Positions 51,429 through 59,085 of a DNA stretch of 64,000 nucleotides are shown here, piece after piece. The notes below the pieces were generated by a model. It had not been told where the DNA came from. It did no database searches and saw only the letters and a list, made by a program, of their open reading frames with translations. Origin of the DNA: Flavobacterium hungaricum (GTDB taxonomy: Bacteria; Bacteroidota; Bacteroidia; Flavobacteriales; Flavobacteriaceae); NCBI RefSeq assembly GCF_015182285.1, contig NZ_PRDM01000005.1:372001-436000 (forward strand). Direction: 5' to 3'. The position numbers were made by a program, and so were the translations under genes. Positions within the stretch are counted from its first letter, which is position 1; each line of letters begins with the position of its first letter.

Positions 51429-51926
51429 ATGATTTCATTTGAACAAGCCAGAAAAATAATGACTGATCGACTTGAAAAAAATTCTAGTTTTTTTGATGAA
51501 GATTCATTAATTATTTTAGACGAATATACGATTGAAAAACCATACGGCTGGATTTTTTCTTATACTTATAAATTGCTGCACGAAACACAAAACCCTAAAT
51601 ACTTAATTGCAGGAAACGTTCCCATCATTGTCAGCAGAAAAGACGGACAAGAAATTCCCTGTTCTCCTTACGATGAAATAGGTCAAGAATTTGAAGAAGA
51701 TGAAAAAATTTGGAATTTGGTTTTAACTCCAGATATTCCTCTCGACAATGCCAAACTTATTGCACTTAAAAACAAATTGAATTTGAGTTTGAATACTTTA
51801 AAAGAAATAAAAGAAAATCCAGCTTATTTGCTTGACAGTGGTTCTGAGTTTAGACTGAAATCATTACAATCTGAATTGCAAAATATCGGCGTTGAAACAA
51901 AATTGTTTTTTTCTTGGGAAAACTAA
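51429..51926 (+). CDS. YrhB/Imm35-like protein
   Basis: 165 residues. The first half matches the YrhB (immunity 35) domain: FEQARKIMTDRLEKN, then IILDEYTIEKPYGWIFSYTYK and YLIAGNVPIIVSRKDG. The second half is a short alpha/beta add-on (LKNKLNLSLNTLKEIKEN, LLDSGSEFRLKSLQSEL). Imm35-type proteins often protect against peptidase toxins, and YrhB is also a chaperone-like protein in E. coli, but no toxin is encoded nearby. It follows the PhzF gene by 23 bases, possibly co-transcribed. Confidence 0.65.
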   Translation: MISFEQARKIMTDRLEKNSSFFDEDSLIILDEYTIEKPYGWIFSYTYKLLHETQNPKYLIAGNVPIIVSRKDGQEIPCSPYDEIGQEFEEDEKIWNLVLTPDIPLDNAKLIALKNKLNLSLNTLKEIKENPAYLLDSGSEFRLKSLQSELQNIGVETKLFFSWEN

Positions 51927-51958
51927 TATCATTTGTACAGCACAACTATTAAAATAAA

Positions 51959-51986
51959 AAAACCGCACTCCAAAAAATGCGGCTTG
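51959..51986 (-). terminator. Terminator of the DinB-like gene (may serve both strands)
   Basis: AACCGCA / TGCGGCTT hairpin between convergent genes; on the minus strand it is followed by a T-run. Confidence 0.7.
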
Positions 51987-51989
51987 CTA

Positions 51990-53120
51990 TTATTTCTTAA
52001 GTTCTTTTTCTAATGTTTTCTTTTGTTCTGGCGGAATTCTTTTCTTTAAAAACAAAATCTGTCCCAAATGACTTGACTGATGTTCCATAACATGAAACCA
52101 GCAGTATTGGTTTGTCATATCATATTTTAACTGCACTTCGGCAAACCATTTATCATCTCTTTTCTTTAGCTCTTCGATGGTTTTTGCTCGTACTTCATTG
52201 TAAATATCCAAATAATATTGAATGTTGTGGCCTTTAAATTCGTCGCGCCCTGCTTGATCTAGATTTAAGGCGTTGTTCCATATTTTCTTTTCTTCTTCAT
52301 TAAAGTCTCGGTTTTCAAAAGTAAAAACCTGATAATACTTTTCAGCTGCGGCCAAATGCATGACCAAAGCTCCTATTCGATTTGCTTCTGCATCATGCAG
52401 GTAATCAATTTCATATGGGGTCATGTTTTTAACCGTTCTTTCAACTCGGGCTTTAAGATCTTCGAGCATCGAAATCATGTCTGCAATTTTGGGAGAAGCT
52501 CCTTCTACATTTCCTATTCTGGCTTCTGGTCTAGGTTTTATACCAGTTCCTTCTAGCAGTATACTGCTTTTTCCGTCGGCACTAGATTTATCAGATGTAA
52601 CTTTGTATTCTTTTACCTTGACTACAGCATCTTTTGAAGTTCCAAAATTCCATTTCGGAATATCTCCATTTTTTGCAGGAGTTTCAAAACTTGAGTTTAA
52701 AACCGTCAAAGGCTCAAAAACTCCTTTGTCATTTTCAATCAGCAGCTCAAACTTATCAAAATAAAATTTTCCGTTATTGATGCACAATCCACCAAAAGTC
52801 AAAGATTTACTATTCGCATCTATAGTACCCTCAACAGTATAAGAATTCCATTCTTTTGATTTTACCGGTCGGTCCTGCATATTATCAAAAAAACCTTCTT
52901 CATCGTTTTTGGTATCGACTCTTGCCCAAACGCCAGCCCAGGACTTCGGATCTGTAGTTTCTGCTTTTACAAAAGCAATAACTTTAAATTTCTTCTTAAC
53001 CGCGGTTTGAATATCAATAGTCTGATTAAAGGATATCCAATCACTCGAAACCACTTTTTGTGTCTGCGCTTGAGTTAGAGTAAAACTTAAAATCAAGCAA
53101 AAGCTAATTATCTTTTTCAC
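51990..53120 (-). CDS. Exported protein with C-terminal DinB-like domain
   Basis: The start is placed at a GTG at 53120, giving a signal peptide (MKKIISFCLILSFTLTQAQ) and 376 residues; the longer frame to 53228 has no signal features. The N-terminal half is beta-rich (about 25-195; FKVIAFVKAETTDPKSW, EWNSYTVEGTIDANS), resembling a carbohydrate-binding-like sandwich. The C-terminal half (about 225-376) is a four-helix DinB-type bundle, with metal-ligand candidates in LVMHLAAAEKYYQV and HVMEHQSSHLGQI. DinB/YfiT proteins are usually cytoplasmic metal-dependent transferases; an exported one is unusual. No substrate can be named. Confidence 0.75.
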   Translation of the reverse strand: MKKIISFCLILSFTLTQAQTQKVVSSDWISFNQTIDIQTAVKKKFKVIAFVKAETTDPKSWAGVWARVDTKNDEEGFFDNMQDRPVKSKEWNSYTVEGTIDANSKSLTFGGLCINNGKFYFDKFELLIENDKGVFEPLTVLNSSFETPAKNGDIPKWNFGTSKDAVVKVKEYKVTSDKSSADGKSSILLEGTGIKPRPEARIGNVEGASPKIADMISMLEDLKARVERTVKNMTPYEIDYLHDAEANRIGALVMHLAAAEKYYQVFTFENRDFNEEEKKIWNNALNLDQAGRDEFKGHNIQYYLDIYNEVRAKTIEELKKRDDKWFAEVQLKYDMTNQYCWFHVMEHQSSHLGQILFLKKRIPPEQKKTLEKELKK

Positions 53121-53225
53121 TTTCAATTCTTTAGGATTAAAATGTAAATATAAAATTGTTTCTAAGAAATAACTTATTTTTTTAATAAAACTTGGTTGCA
53201 AAATCACGATGCTTTTTTTACAGCA

Positions 53226-53258
53226 CAAAAAAACCGCATTCTGTAAAGAAATGCGGTC
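53226..53258 (-). terminator. Terminator of the CDGSH protein gene
   Basis: ACCGCATT / AATGCGGT hairpin with a T-run on the minus strand, 22 bases after the stop at 53280. Confidence 0.75.
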
Positions 53259-53279
53259 TTGTATTTGTAAATCAATATC

Positions 53280-53507
53280 TTAATTCGTTTTCATCGGAGG
53301 TAAATCAAACGCAACAGAATCGTGTTCGAAGTTGTTACGGTGTGCCCCATCGCAAAATGGCTTGTTCGAAGAATGTCCGCAGCGGCAAAGCCCTAATGCC
53401 GATCTTCCTTGTAAACCATAAAGTGCTCCTTCTGGATCCATGATCTCAAAATCACCTTCGATTTTAATAGATCCGTTTTTATTGATAATTAGTTTTGTCT
53501 TGCTCAT
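53280..53507 (-). CDS. CDGSH-type iron-sulfur domain protein
   Basis: 75 residues. The CDGSH signature is complete: LCRCGHSSNKPFCDGAH, with three cysteines and one histidine that bind a [2Fe-2S] cluster. An N-terminal strand pair precedes it (INKNGSIKIEGDFEIM). Such small proteins move clusters or electrons; partners are unknown. It lies beyond the start of the exported DinB-like gene on the same strand, with its own terminator. Confidence 0.93.
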   Translation of the reverse strand: MSKTKLIINKNGSIKIEGDFEIMDPEGALYGLQGRSALGLCRCGHSSNKPFCDGAHRNNFEHDSVAFDLPPMKTN

Positions 53508-54066
53508 AAAATTTGTTTTTTCGGTTACAAAGATTGCAAAATATATTCCGAAGATTTTAGGACCAATGCTAGTTTAAACTGGTTCTATTTTATGGGGTTT
53601 TACGACAGAGATGCAAAAGTTTTCACGGAGATTCGGGGAGGTTTTTTGTATGACGTGTGAAATTAATCGCGCAAAGTCGGAGAGGCGCAAAGTTTTATCC
53701 GCTGTTTTGTCAAGCTGAGCGATCCCGCAAAGCTTTTTTGAATTACGTCCAGCTTTAGCTGGATGTAATTATAATAAGAACACACTAAATTGGCTTTAGC
53801 CCAAAATAAGAATTTGGCTAAAGCCATATAAATCAAGATTACATTACAACCTCCAGCTAAAGCTGGAGGCAATTAATATTTAAAATTAAAATCTTTTATA
53901 ATTCTTCTAAGCTGTGGCATAAAAAACACTTCGCGACGCTGCGCCTTTGCGAGATTAATTCGATTTACTTAAAAAAAACTTAGCAAATCTCTGTGTTTTT
54001 CATCGGGCAACTCTGCGAAATTGCGTGCGAATCTCTGCGCATTAATAAAATCTCAAATCTATTGCT
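53508..54066. other. Long intergenic region with nested repeats before metG
   Basis: 559 bases between the CDGSH gene and the metG promoter. Most of it is the repeat element at 53661-53960. The flanks (for example 'ttcacggagattcggggag' at 53622) carry decayed words of the same repeat family. No ORF is supported; apparent frames on both strands derive from the palindromes. Confidence 0.65.
53661..53960. repeat. 300-bp nested inverted-repeat element
   Basis: Outer arms AATTAATCGCGCAAAG (53661-53676) and CTTTGCGAGATTAATT (53945-53960) match inversely with one mismatch. Inside lie further palindromes: TCCAGCTTTAGCTGGA (53748-53763), CCTCCAGCTAAAGCTGGAGG (53850-53869) and a 'ggctttagcc ... ggctaaagcc' pair around 53792 and 53817. 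The inner palindromes are interrelated copies, so the element looks composite. Confidence 0.75.
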
Positions 54067-54074
54067 TATTTTTG
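54067..54074 (+). promoter_or_regulatory. Promoter -7 box of metG
   Basis: TATTTTTG, exact TAnnTTTG. The predicted start near 54081 leaves a leader of about 15 bases to the ATG at 54096, which rules out the in-frame ATG at 54021. Confidence 0.6.
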
Positions 54075-54095
54075 CACTCAATAAAATTCATATTA

Positions 54096-56159
54096 ATGAT
54101 ACAGAATCCAAAAAGATATACGATCACAGCGGCATTGCCATACACCAACGGACCAATTCACATTGGACATTTGGCTGGAGTTTATGTACCTGCAGATATA
54201 TATTCGAGATATTTAAGATTGCAGGGAAAAGATGTGGCATTTATCTGCGGAAGCGATGAACACGGTGTTGCAATCTCTATGAAAGCTAAAAAAGAAGGTG
54301 TTACCCCACAAGAAGTTATAGATAAATACGACGGAATTATCCGTAAATCATTTGAAGATTTCGGGATTTCATTCAATAATTACTCTAGAACTTCTGCAAA
54401 AATTCATCACGATACTGCTTCAGAATTCTTTAGAACATTATATGATAAAGGAGATTTTATTGAAGAAGTAACAGAGCAGTTGTACGATGCAAAAGCAAAT
54501 CAGTTTTTAGCAGACCGTTTTGTGGTTGGAACCTGCCCTAAATGCGACAATCCAGAAGCGTATGGCGATCAGTGTGAAAAATGCGGATCGACTTTGAATG
54601 CGACTGATTTGATCAATCCAAAATCGACCATTACTGGAGAAACTCCTATTCTAAAATCTACAAAACACTGGTTTTTACCATTAGATCGTTATTCTGATTT
54701 TTTAACCAAATGGATTTTAGTGGGTCATAAAAGTGATTGGAAACCTAATGTTTACGGACAAGTAAAATCTTGGATCGATGCCGGATTAGAACCTCGCGCC
54801 GTAACACGTGACCTTGATTGGGGAATTGATGTGCCGGTTGAAGGTGCAGAAGGCAAAAAATTATATGTTTGGTTTGATGCGCCAATCGGATATATTTCTT
54901 CTACAAAAGAATGGGCAGCCCGCGAAGGAAAAGACTGGGAACCGTACTGGAAAGATGAAGAAACGAAATTGGTTCACTTTATCGGAAAAGATAATATTGT
55001 TTTTCACTGTATTATTTTCCCAGCGATGTTAAAAGCCGAAGGAAGTTATATTCTGCCAGACAATGTTCCAGCAAATGAATTTTTGAATTTGGAAGGAAAC
55101 AAACTTTCGACTTCTAAAAACTGGGCGGTTTGGTTACACGAATATTTAGAAGATTTTCCAGAAAAACAAGACGTTCTACGTTACGCTTTGACTGCAAACG
55201 CGCCAGAAACTCAGGATAATGATTTTACTTGGAAAAGTTTTCAGTCGAGAAACAACAGCGAATTAGCAGATAACTTAGGGAATTTTGTAAATCGCGTTAT
55301 TGTTCTGACTCAAAAATTTTATGAAGGTGTTATTCCGCAGCCAAATGATTTTAATGAAGTTGACGAAAGAATATTATCCGAACTAAAAGCGTACCCAGCA
55401 GTTATTGCAAGTTCTATAGAAAGATACAGATTCCGCGAGGCACTTAACGAACTAATGAATTTATCTCGTTTAGGAAATAAATATTTAGCCGACGAAGAAC
55501 CTTGGAAATTAATCAAAACAGATCCAGAAAGAGTTAAAACACAAATGTATGTGGCATTGCAGATTACAACTGCATTGAGTGTTTTATCTGAACCTTTTCT
55601 GCCTTTTACAGCAAAGAAACTAAACACACTTCTAAAATTAGATGGAAGTTTGAAATGGAATGAAATTGCTGATTTATCAGAGTTAATTGCTCCTGGTCAT
55701 GTGATTCAAACTGAAAAAGCAGACGTTCTTTTTAATAAAATCGAAGATTCAGAAATTCAAAAACAAATAGATAAATTGGAAGCAACAAAAACAGCCAATC
55801 TTGCAGAAAGCAAACAACCAGAACCGCAGAAAGATTTGATTCAGTTTGAAGATTTTGCAAAAATGGATATTCGTGTAGGAACTATTCTAGAGGCTGAAAA
55901 AATGCCAAAAGCAAACAAACTATTGGTTCTTAAAGTAGATACTGGAATAGATGTTCGTACCATTGTTTCTGGAATTGCTGAGAGTTTTTCTCCAGAAGAA
56001 ATTATCGGAAAACGTGTTTCTGTTCTGGCAAACTTAGCACCAAGAGCTTTACGCGGTGTTGAAAGCCAGGGAATGATCTTGATGACGACCAATGCAGAAG
56101 GAAAATTGGTTTTCATCAATCCAGATGCTGATGCGCCGAATGGAGAAACTGTGAATTAA
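54096..56159 (+). CDS. metG: Methionyl-tRNA synthetase
   Basis: 688 residues from the ATG at 54096, just before the family start IQNPKRYTITAALPYTNG. Class I signatures are PIHIGHLAG (HIGH) and KLSTSKN (KMSKS equivalent). A CP insert carries a zinc site (CPKCDNPEAYGDQCEKCG), the anticodon-binding helical domain follows (about 390-560), and a C-terminal EMAP/OB-fold tRNA-binding domain ends the protein (about 585-688; FAKMDIRVGTILEAEKMPKAN). It charges tRNA-Met for initiation and elongation. A terminator follows at 56184. Confidence 0.97.
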   Translation: MIQNPKRYTITAALPYTNGPIHIGHLAGVYVPADIYSRYLRLQGKDVAFICGSDEHGVAISMKAKKEGVTPQEVIDKYDGIIRKSFEDFGISFNNYSRTSAKIHHDTASEFFRTLYDKGDFIEEVTEQLYDAKANQFLADRFVVGTCPKCDNPEAYGDQCEKCGSTLNATDLINPKSTITGETPILKSTKHWFLPLDRYSDFLTKWILVGHKSDWKPNVYGQVKSWIDAGLEPRAVTRDLDWGIDVPVEGAEGKKLYVWFDAPIGYISSTKEWAAREGKDWEPYWKDEETKLVHFIGKDNIVFHCIIFPAMLKAEGSYILPDNVPANEFLNLEGNKLSTSKNWAVWLHEYLEDFPEKQDVLRYALTANAPETQDNDFTWKSFQSRNNSELADNLGNFVNRVIVLTQKFYEGVIPQPNDFNEVDERILSELKAYPAVIASSIERYRFREALNELMNLSRLGNKYLADEEPWKLIKTDPERVKTQMYVALQITTALSVLSEPFLPFTAKKLNTLLKLDGSLKWNEIADLSELIAPGHVIQTEKADVLFNKIEDSEIQKQIDKLEATKTANLAESKQPEPQKDLIQFEDFAKMDIRVGTILEAEKMPKANKLLVLKVDTGIDVRTIVSGIAESFSPEEIIGKRVSVLANLAPRALRGVESQGMILMTTNAEGKLVFINPDADAPNGETVN

Positions 56160-56183
56160 GATTTTTATTTACTCAAAATATAA

Positions 56184-56228
56184 AAGAAAGTTATCAGTCT
56201 AAAATATAGGCAGGTAACTTTCTTTATT
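56184..56228 (+). terminator. Terminator of metG
   Basis: AAGAAAGTTA / TAACTTTCTT stem with a 17-base loop, followed by a T-rich stretch, about 25 bases after the stop. Confidence 0.7.
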
Positions 56229-56264
56229 TTAGATATAAAAGCATACGATCTGAAAATAAATTTT

Positions 56265-56272
56265 TAATTTTG
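56265..56272 (+). promoter_or_regulatory. Promoter -7 box of the toxin-antitoxin operon
   Basis: TAATTTTG, exact TAnnTTTG; the predicted leader to the ATG at 56291 is about 12 bases. Confidence 0.6.
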
Positions 56273-56290
56273 AAGATATAAAGAGATATT

Positions 56291-56527
56291 ATGGACTTGA
56301 CTGCACAAATAAAAAAGAATTTGATCTCGAGAATTAAAGATTCTACAGATTTGGACTTTCTAAAAGCTCTTCAAACAATTTTTGATTCATCTGAGCAGGA
56401 ACTTTACGGTTTATCTAGTGATCAAAAAATGGCAATTGAAAGAAGCCGAAAAGAAATTGAAAGTGGAAATTTTCATAAAAATGATGAAGTAATTTCAGAA
56501 ATGAGGGAATGGCTAAAAAAGAAATAG
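56291..56527 (+). CDS. Antitoxin of a RelE/ParE-type system
   Basis: 78 residues, mostly helical. Features typical of Bacteroidota antitoxins in this class: LISRIKDSTDLDFLKAL, YGLSSDQKMAIERSRKEIE, and a charged C-terminal tail NDEVISEMREWLKKK that normally folds onto the toxin. The 3' end overlaps the toxin start by 19 bases, the usual TA layout with the antitoxin first. It is expected to neutralise the toxin and repress the shared promoter at 56265. The antitoxin family name (RelB/ParD-like) is approximate. Confidence 0.8.
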   Translation: MDLTAQIKKNLISRIKDSTDLDFLKALQTIFDSSEQELYGLSSDQKMAIERSRKEIESGNFHKNDEVISEMREWLKKK

Positions 56528-56808
56528 TCTGGTCTTCTTTGGCTAAACTTCAACTAGAAAATGTACTTGAATATTATTATATTAAAAATGAAAGTCCAAC
56601 TTACAGTTTAAAACTTTTAGACGAAGTTGAAGATTTATTAAATACACTTTCAAATTCAGAACTACTCGGAAGACTTACTTCAAACAAAATTACTCGTGTT
56701 ATTCCGATGAAAGTTTACTTGTTATTCTACGAAATAAGTGCAACTCAAATTGAAATTGTTTCGTTTTGGGATAATCGGCAGGACATTAAAAATAGAAAAG
56801 TCAAATAA
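56509..56808 (+). CDS. RelE/ParE-type toxin
   Basis: 99 residues with the compact RelE/ParE pattern: MAKKEIVWSSLAKLQLENVLEYY, an arginine/lysine-rich middle (GRLTSNKITRVIPM), the strand YLLFYEISATQIEIV and the terminal WDNRQDIKN. RelE types cleave mRNA in the ribosome, ParE types poison gyrase; the sequence does not decide. It is the second gene of the TA operon. Both genes look intact, so the system is probably functional. Confidence 0.85.
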   Translation: MAKKEIVWSSLAKLQLENVLEYYYIKNESPTYSLKLLDEVEDLLNTLSNSELLGRLTSNKITRVIPMKVYLLFYEISATQIEIVSFWDNRQDIKNRKVK

Positions 56809-56919
56809 TCTCAATTTAAAACTAGCAATCGTTTTAAAAAGCCTTCAACATTAACTAACTGTAATCTAAACACATAATAAAATTAACAGAAATACCTTAC
56901 AAATATAATGATTTATTTG

Positions 56920-56927
56920 TAAGTTTG
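56920..56927 (+). promoter_or_regulatory. Promoter -7 box of the structured-RNA / 91-aa gene unit
   Basis: TAAGTTTG, exact TAnnTTTG. The predicted start near 56934 would make an mRNA leader of about 150 bases before the ATG at 57087. Confidence 0.6.
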
Positions 56928-56931
56928 CAGC

Positions 56932-57066
56932 GACTAAATCTCTGTAGACTTTCAATAAAACTTATTAAAAGTTAACAATAAGCGAAGCCCTTGTTATGGT
57001 GAAGGAGCAGGAAACTGCCCTAAATCTATCTACGGATATTTAGTCACACCTAAAGCAAGGGTTTCG
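56932..57066 (+). ncRNA. Structured leader RNA (three-way junction with GAAA tetraloop)
   Basis: Predicted fold: P1 pairs 56983-56993 (CGAAGCCCTTG) with 57056-57066, 11 bp including one G-U. An inner GGTG/CACC stem follows (56998-57001/57047-57050), and two hairpins close the junction. They are GCAG-GAAA-CTGC at 57007-57018 and CTAAAT...ATTTAG at 57020-57043 with loop TACG. The 5' segment 56932-56948 (GACTAAATCTCTGTAGA) can instead pair with 57028-57044, 15 of 17 positions including one G-U, disrupting the second hairpin. The RNA sits between a promoter and the 91-aa gene, so it may be a riboswitch-like leader, an attenuator or a small RNA. A 15-codon frame (56996-57043) lies inside it. The class is not identified. 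Confidence 0.6.
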
Positions 57067-57086
57067 TGCGTTTAAAATTTTCGATT

Positions 57087-57362
57087 ATGACTAAAGAAAA
57101 TCAAAAACCAACACATCATGATGTAATGCCATCAATGGCCAATTTTCTTTCCGATTTATGGTTTGAAGGAGAATTTAGAGAACAGCCTGATTATTTAAAC
57201 GAGATTTTCAAGCGAATTCTCGAAACAGAATTGGGCGATGACAAAGATTTAAGATCCAAAATGATGGAATGCATCAAAACCAGTGAAATGCTGGCCGAAG
57301 CACTAGAACCGTTTTCGGATAAGCAAATTCAAAAAGCCTGTCTTAAAACACTAACGGCTTAA
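57087..57362 (+). CDS. Small protein of unknown function behind a structured leader
   Basis: 91 residues from the ATG at 57087; a GTG 21 bases earlier is less likely and falls in the RNA stem. The protein is acidic and helical, with no signal or membrane segment: DVMPSMANFLSDLWFEGEF, NEIFKRILETELGDDK and SDKQIQKACLKTLTA. I do not recognise the family. It has its own promoter, structured leader and a terminator at 57369, so it is expressed as a single cistron, apparently under RNA-level control. Confidence 0.7.
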   Translation: MTKENQKPTHHDVMPSMANFLSDLWFEGEFREQPDYLNEIFKRILETELGDDKDLRSKMMECIKTSEMLAEALEPFSDKQIQKACLKTLTA

Positions 57363-57368
57363 CAATCT

Positions 57369-57402
57369 TAAACGCGTGAATCAAGAGAATCACGCGTTTA
57401 AA
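57369..57402 (+). terminator. Terminator of the 91-aa gene
   Basis: TAAACGCGTGA / TCACGCGTTTA hairpin, 7 bases after the stop codon, followed by 'aattctc'; the U-run is weak. Confidence 0.75.
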
Positions 57403-57479
57403 TTCTCAAATTAAATTTCTCTTAAAATCATCTTTTTATTCAAAATAAAATAAGACATTGGTCCTAAAATATTTATCAA

Positions 57480-58046
57480 ATGCAGTTCTTACATAATTCG
57501 TCACTTTTACTAAAATCATTTTGGTTTATAGCAGTTCCAATAAGCCTTATGTTTTTGATTCAAACACTGGCATTCTTAACCGGTTTGGATATTATGGATC
57601 AATCCGAAAATTACAATTCTATCTTAAATGAAGAGGATAGTGCTTTTCATTTTTTCTCTTTGAAAAGTTTAATTCATTTTCTATTTGCTTTCAGCTGGAC
57701 TGGTATTTTGCTGTACAGTTTCATAGAAGAGCCTTTGTCTCTTTTTGCTTTATCCGTTGCTTCGGGTATTTTATTTGTTTTTGTATGCGCGTACATTATC
57801 AAAAAAGTACAGCTTTCGAGAATAGATTCTTCTTTTAAAATTCAACATGCCATTAATCAGACAGCCGAAGTTTTTGCAGCCATTCCCGAAAATAAAAAAG
57901 GAACGGGTAAAATTAGAATTCAACAAAATGGTATCTCTCAAGAATTGGAAGCTGTAACAGAACACGGTCAAATTGAAATGGGAACACTTGTAAAAGTTGA
58001 AAAAATAACTGCTGGGGTTTTGGTTGTAAAATTGATAAGAGAATAA
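57480..58046 (+). CDS. NfeD/YuaF-like membrane protein
   Basis: 188 residues. There are three membrane helices (about 12-32, 62-82, 88-108) and a C-terminal beta-rich OB-fold-like domain (about 125-188; TGKIRIQQNGISQELEAVTE, LVKVEKITAGVLVVKLIRE). The arrangement resembles NfeD-like proteins (YuaF type), which in Bacteroidota usually sit beside a flotillin (SPFH) gene. Here the next gene is a DMT transporter, so no flotillin partner is adjacent. Membrane-microdomain or protease-related function is family inference only. Confidence 0.75.
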   Translation: MQFLHNSSLLLKSFWFIAVPISLMFLIQTLAFLTGLDIMDQSENYNSILNEEDSAFHFFSLKSLIHFLFAFSWTGILLYSFIEEPLSLFALSVASGILFVFVCAYIIKKVQLSRIDSSFKIQHAINQTAEVFAAIPENKKGTGKIRIQQNGISQELEAVTEHGQIEMGTLVKVEKITAGVLVVKLIRE

Positions 58047-58118
58047 AAAAAACGGCTCGATAATTCAACATTTCAAATCGTAAATCTATTTTAAAAAATA
58101 AAATCCAGCTTTATCTCG

Positions 58119-58126
58119 TATTTTTG
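58119..58126 (+). promoter_or_regulatory. Promoter -7 box of the DMT transporter
   Basis: TATTTTTG, exact TAnnTTTG. The TTG at 58124 lies inside it, supporting the ATG at 58148 as the start. Confidence 0.55.
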
Positions 58127-58147
58127 AAAAAAACTACTTTTTATAAA

Positions 58148-59035
58148 ATGAAAATTACCAAACCAAGATTAGCACTTATCACCGGAATCCTTTGCATTTC
58201 AATATTCCCAATCTTGGTTAAACTCAAACTAACTCCAGGTCTGATTTCGGCTTTTTACCGAATGTTTTTTGCTGTTACTTTGCTTTTGCCTTATGTAATT
58301 ATTACAAGAAACTTTAAACTTCCTAAACCAAAATTCTTGCTTTTAGCAACACTTTGCGGCGTTCTATTTTCGTCGGATGTTGCTGTTTGGAACATCGCCA
58401 TTCAGGAATCAAGCGCGACTCAGGCTTCGCTGCTGACAAATTTATCTCCTGTTTGGGTTGGTGTGGGTTCTTTTTTCTTTTTAAAAATAAAACCTGCTGT
58501 AAATTTCTGGATCGGAACTCTGGTATCACTTTTCGGAATGATAACTTTGGTTGGTTTTAGCTTTTTTATGGAGCTGAATTTTGACAAAGCATTTCTGTTC
58601 GCTGTCCTATCTGGCATACTATATTCTATTTATCTTTTGGTCAGCAAAAATGTGTTGTCCGAAGTCGATGTCTTGTCTTTTATGACCATCAGTCTATTGG
58701 CCTCGAGTATTTATTTGGGAGTCCTTTGTTATTCTTTGGGCGAGCCTTTTAATGGTTTTACCAATACGGGCTGGTTTGTCTTGGTTTTGCAGGCTGTGAT
58801 TTGTCAATTGTGTGCTTGGCTTTCGATTAGTTACGCTACACAGCATATGCGCGCGACTAGAGTTTCATTAAGTTTATTGAGTCAGGCAATTATTACTTCT
58901 ATATTGGCTTGGTTATTTTTGAATGAACAAATAACTTTGCAAATGGTTTTGGGCGGAATTATATTGCTTTTCGGAATCCGAATTACATTTTACGATAAAA
59001 CCATTTCATTAAGAAGATTGTTTTCTAAGGATTAA
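58148..59035 (+). CDS. EamA/DMT-superfamily transporter
   Basis: 295 residues from the ATG at 58148 (MKITKPRLALITG). There are ten membrane helices in two EamA repeats (about 5-140 and 150-290), with the internal duplication signature WNIAIQESSATQASLLTNLSPV in the first repeat and LSLLSQAIITSILAWLFLNEQ in the second. Such exporters move metabolites such as amino acids or nucleotide-linked compounds; the substrate is unknown. It is not obviously co-transcribed with the preceding NfeD-like gene (101-base gap with its own promoter box). Confidence 0.9.
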   Translation: MKITKPRLALITGILCISIFPILVKLKLTPGLISAFYRMFFAVTLLLPYVIITRNFKLPKPKFLLLATLCGVLFSSDVAVWNIAIQESSATQASLLTNLSPVWVGVGSFFFLKIKPAVNFWIGTLVSLFGMITLVGFSFFMELNFDKAFLFAVLSGILYSIYLLVSKNVLSEVDVLSFMTISLLASSIYLGVLCYSLGEPFNGFTNTGWFVLVLQAVICQLCAWLSISYATQHMRATRVSLSLLSQAIITSILAWLFLNEQITLQMVLGGIILLFGIRITFYDKTISLRRLFSKD

Positions 59036-59085
59036 GGAAAAAATAGACTCCGATTGTTTTAAAAGAATTAGTGATTTCGTGGTAA

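Noticed and set aside
53663..53872. Minus-strand 69-codon frame
   Set aside because: It is a palindrome-derived frame inside the composite repeat element.
54021..54095. Upstream metG start (ATG at 54021)
   Set aside because: It lies before the promoter box at 54067; the family N-terminus begins at 54096.
56932..57066. Known riboswitch (TPP, cobalamin, SAM-I, fluoride, c-di-GMP) or SRP RNA
   Set aside because: None of the diagnostic consensus strings of these classes is present as I know them; the class is left open.
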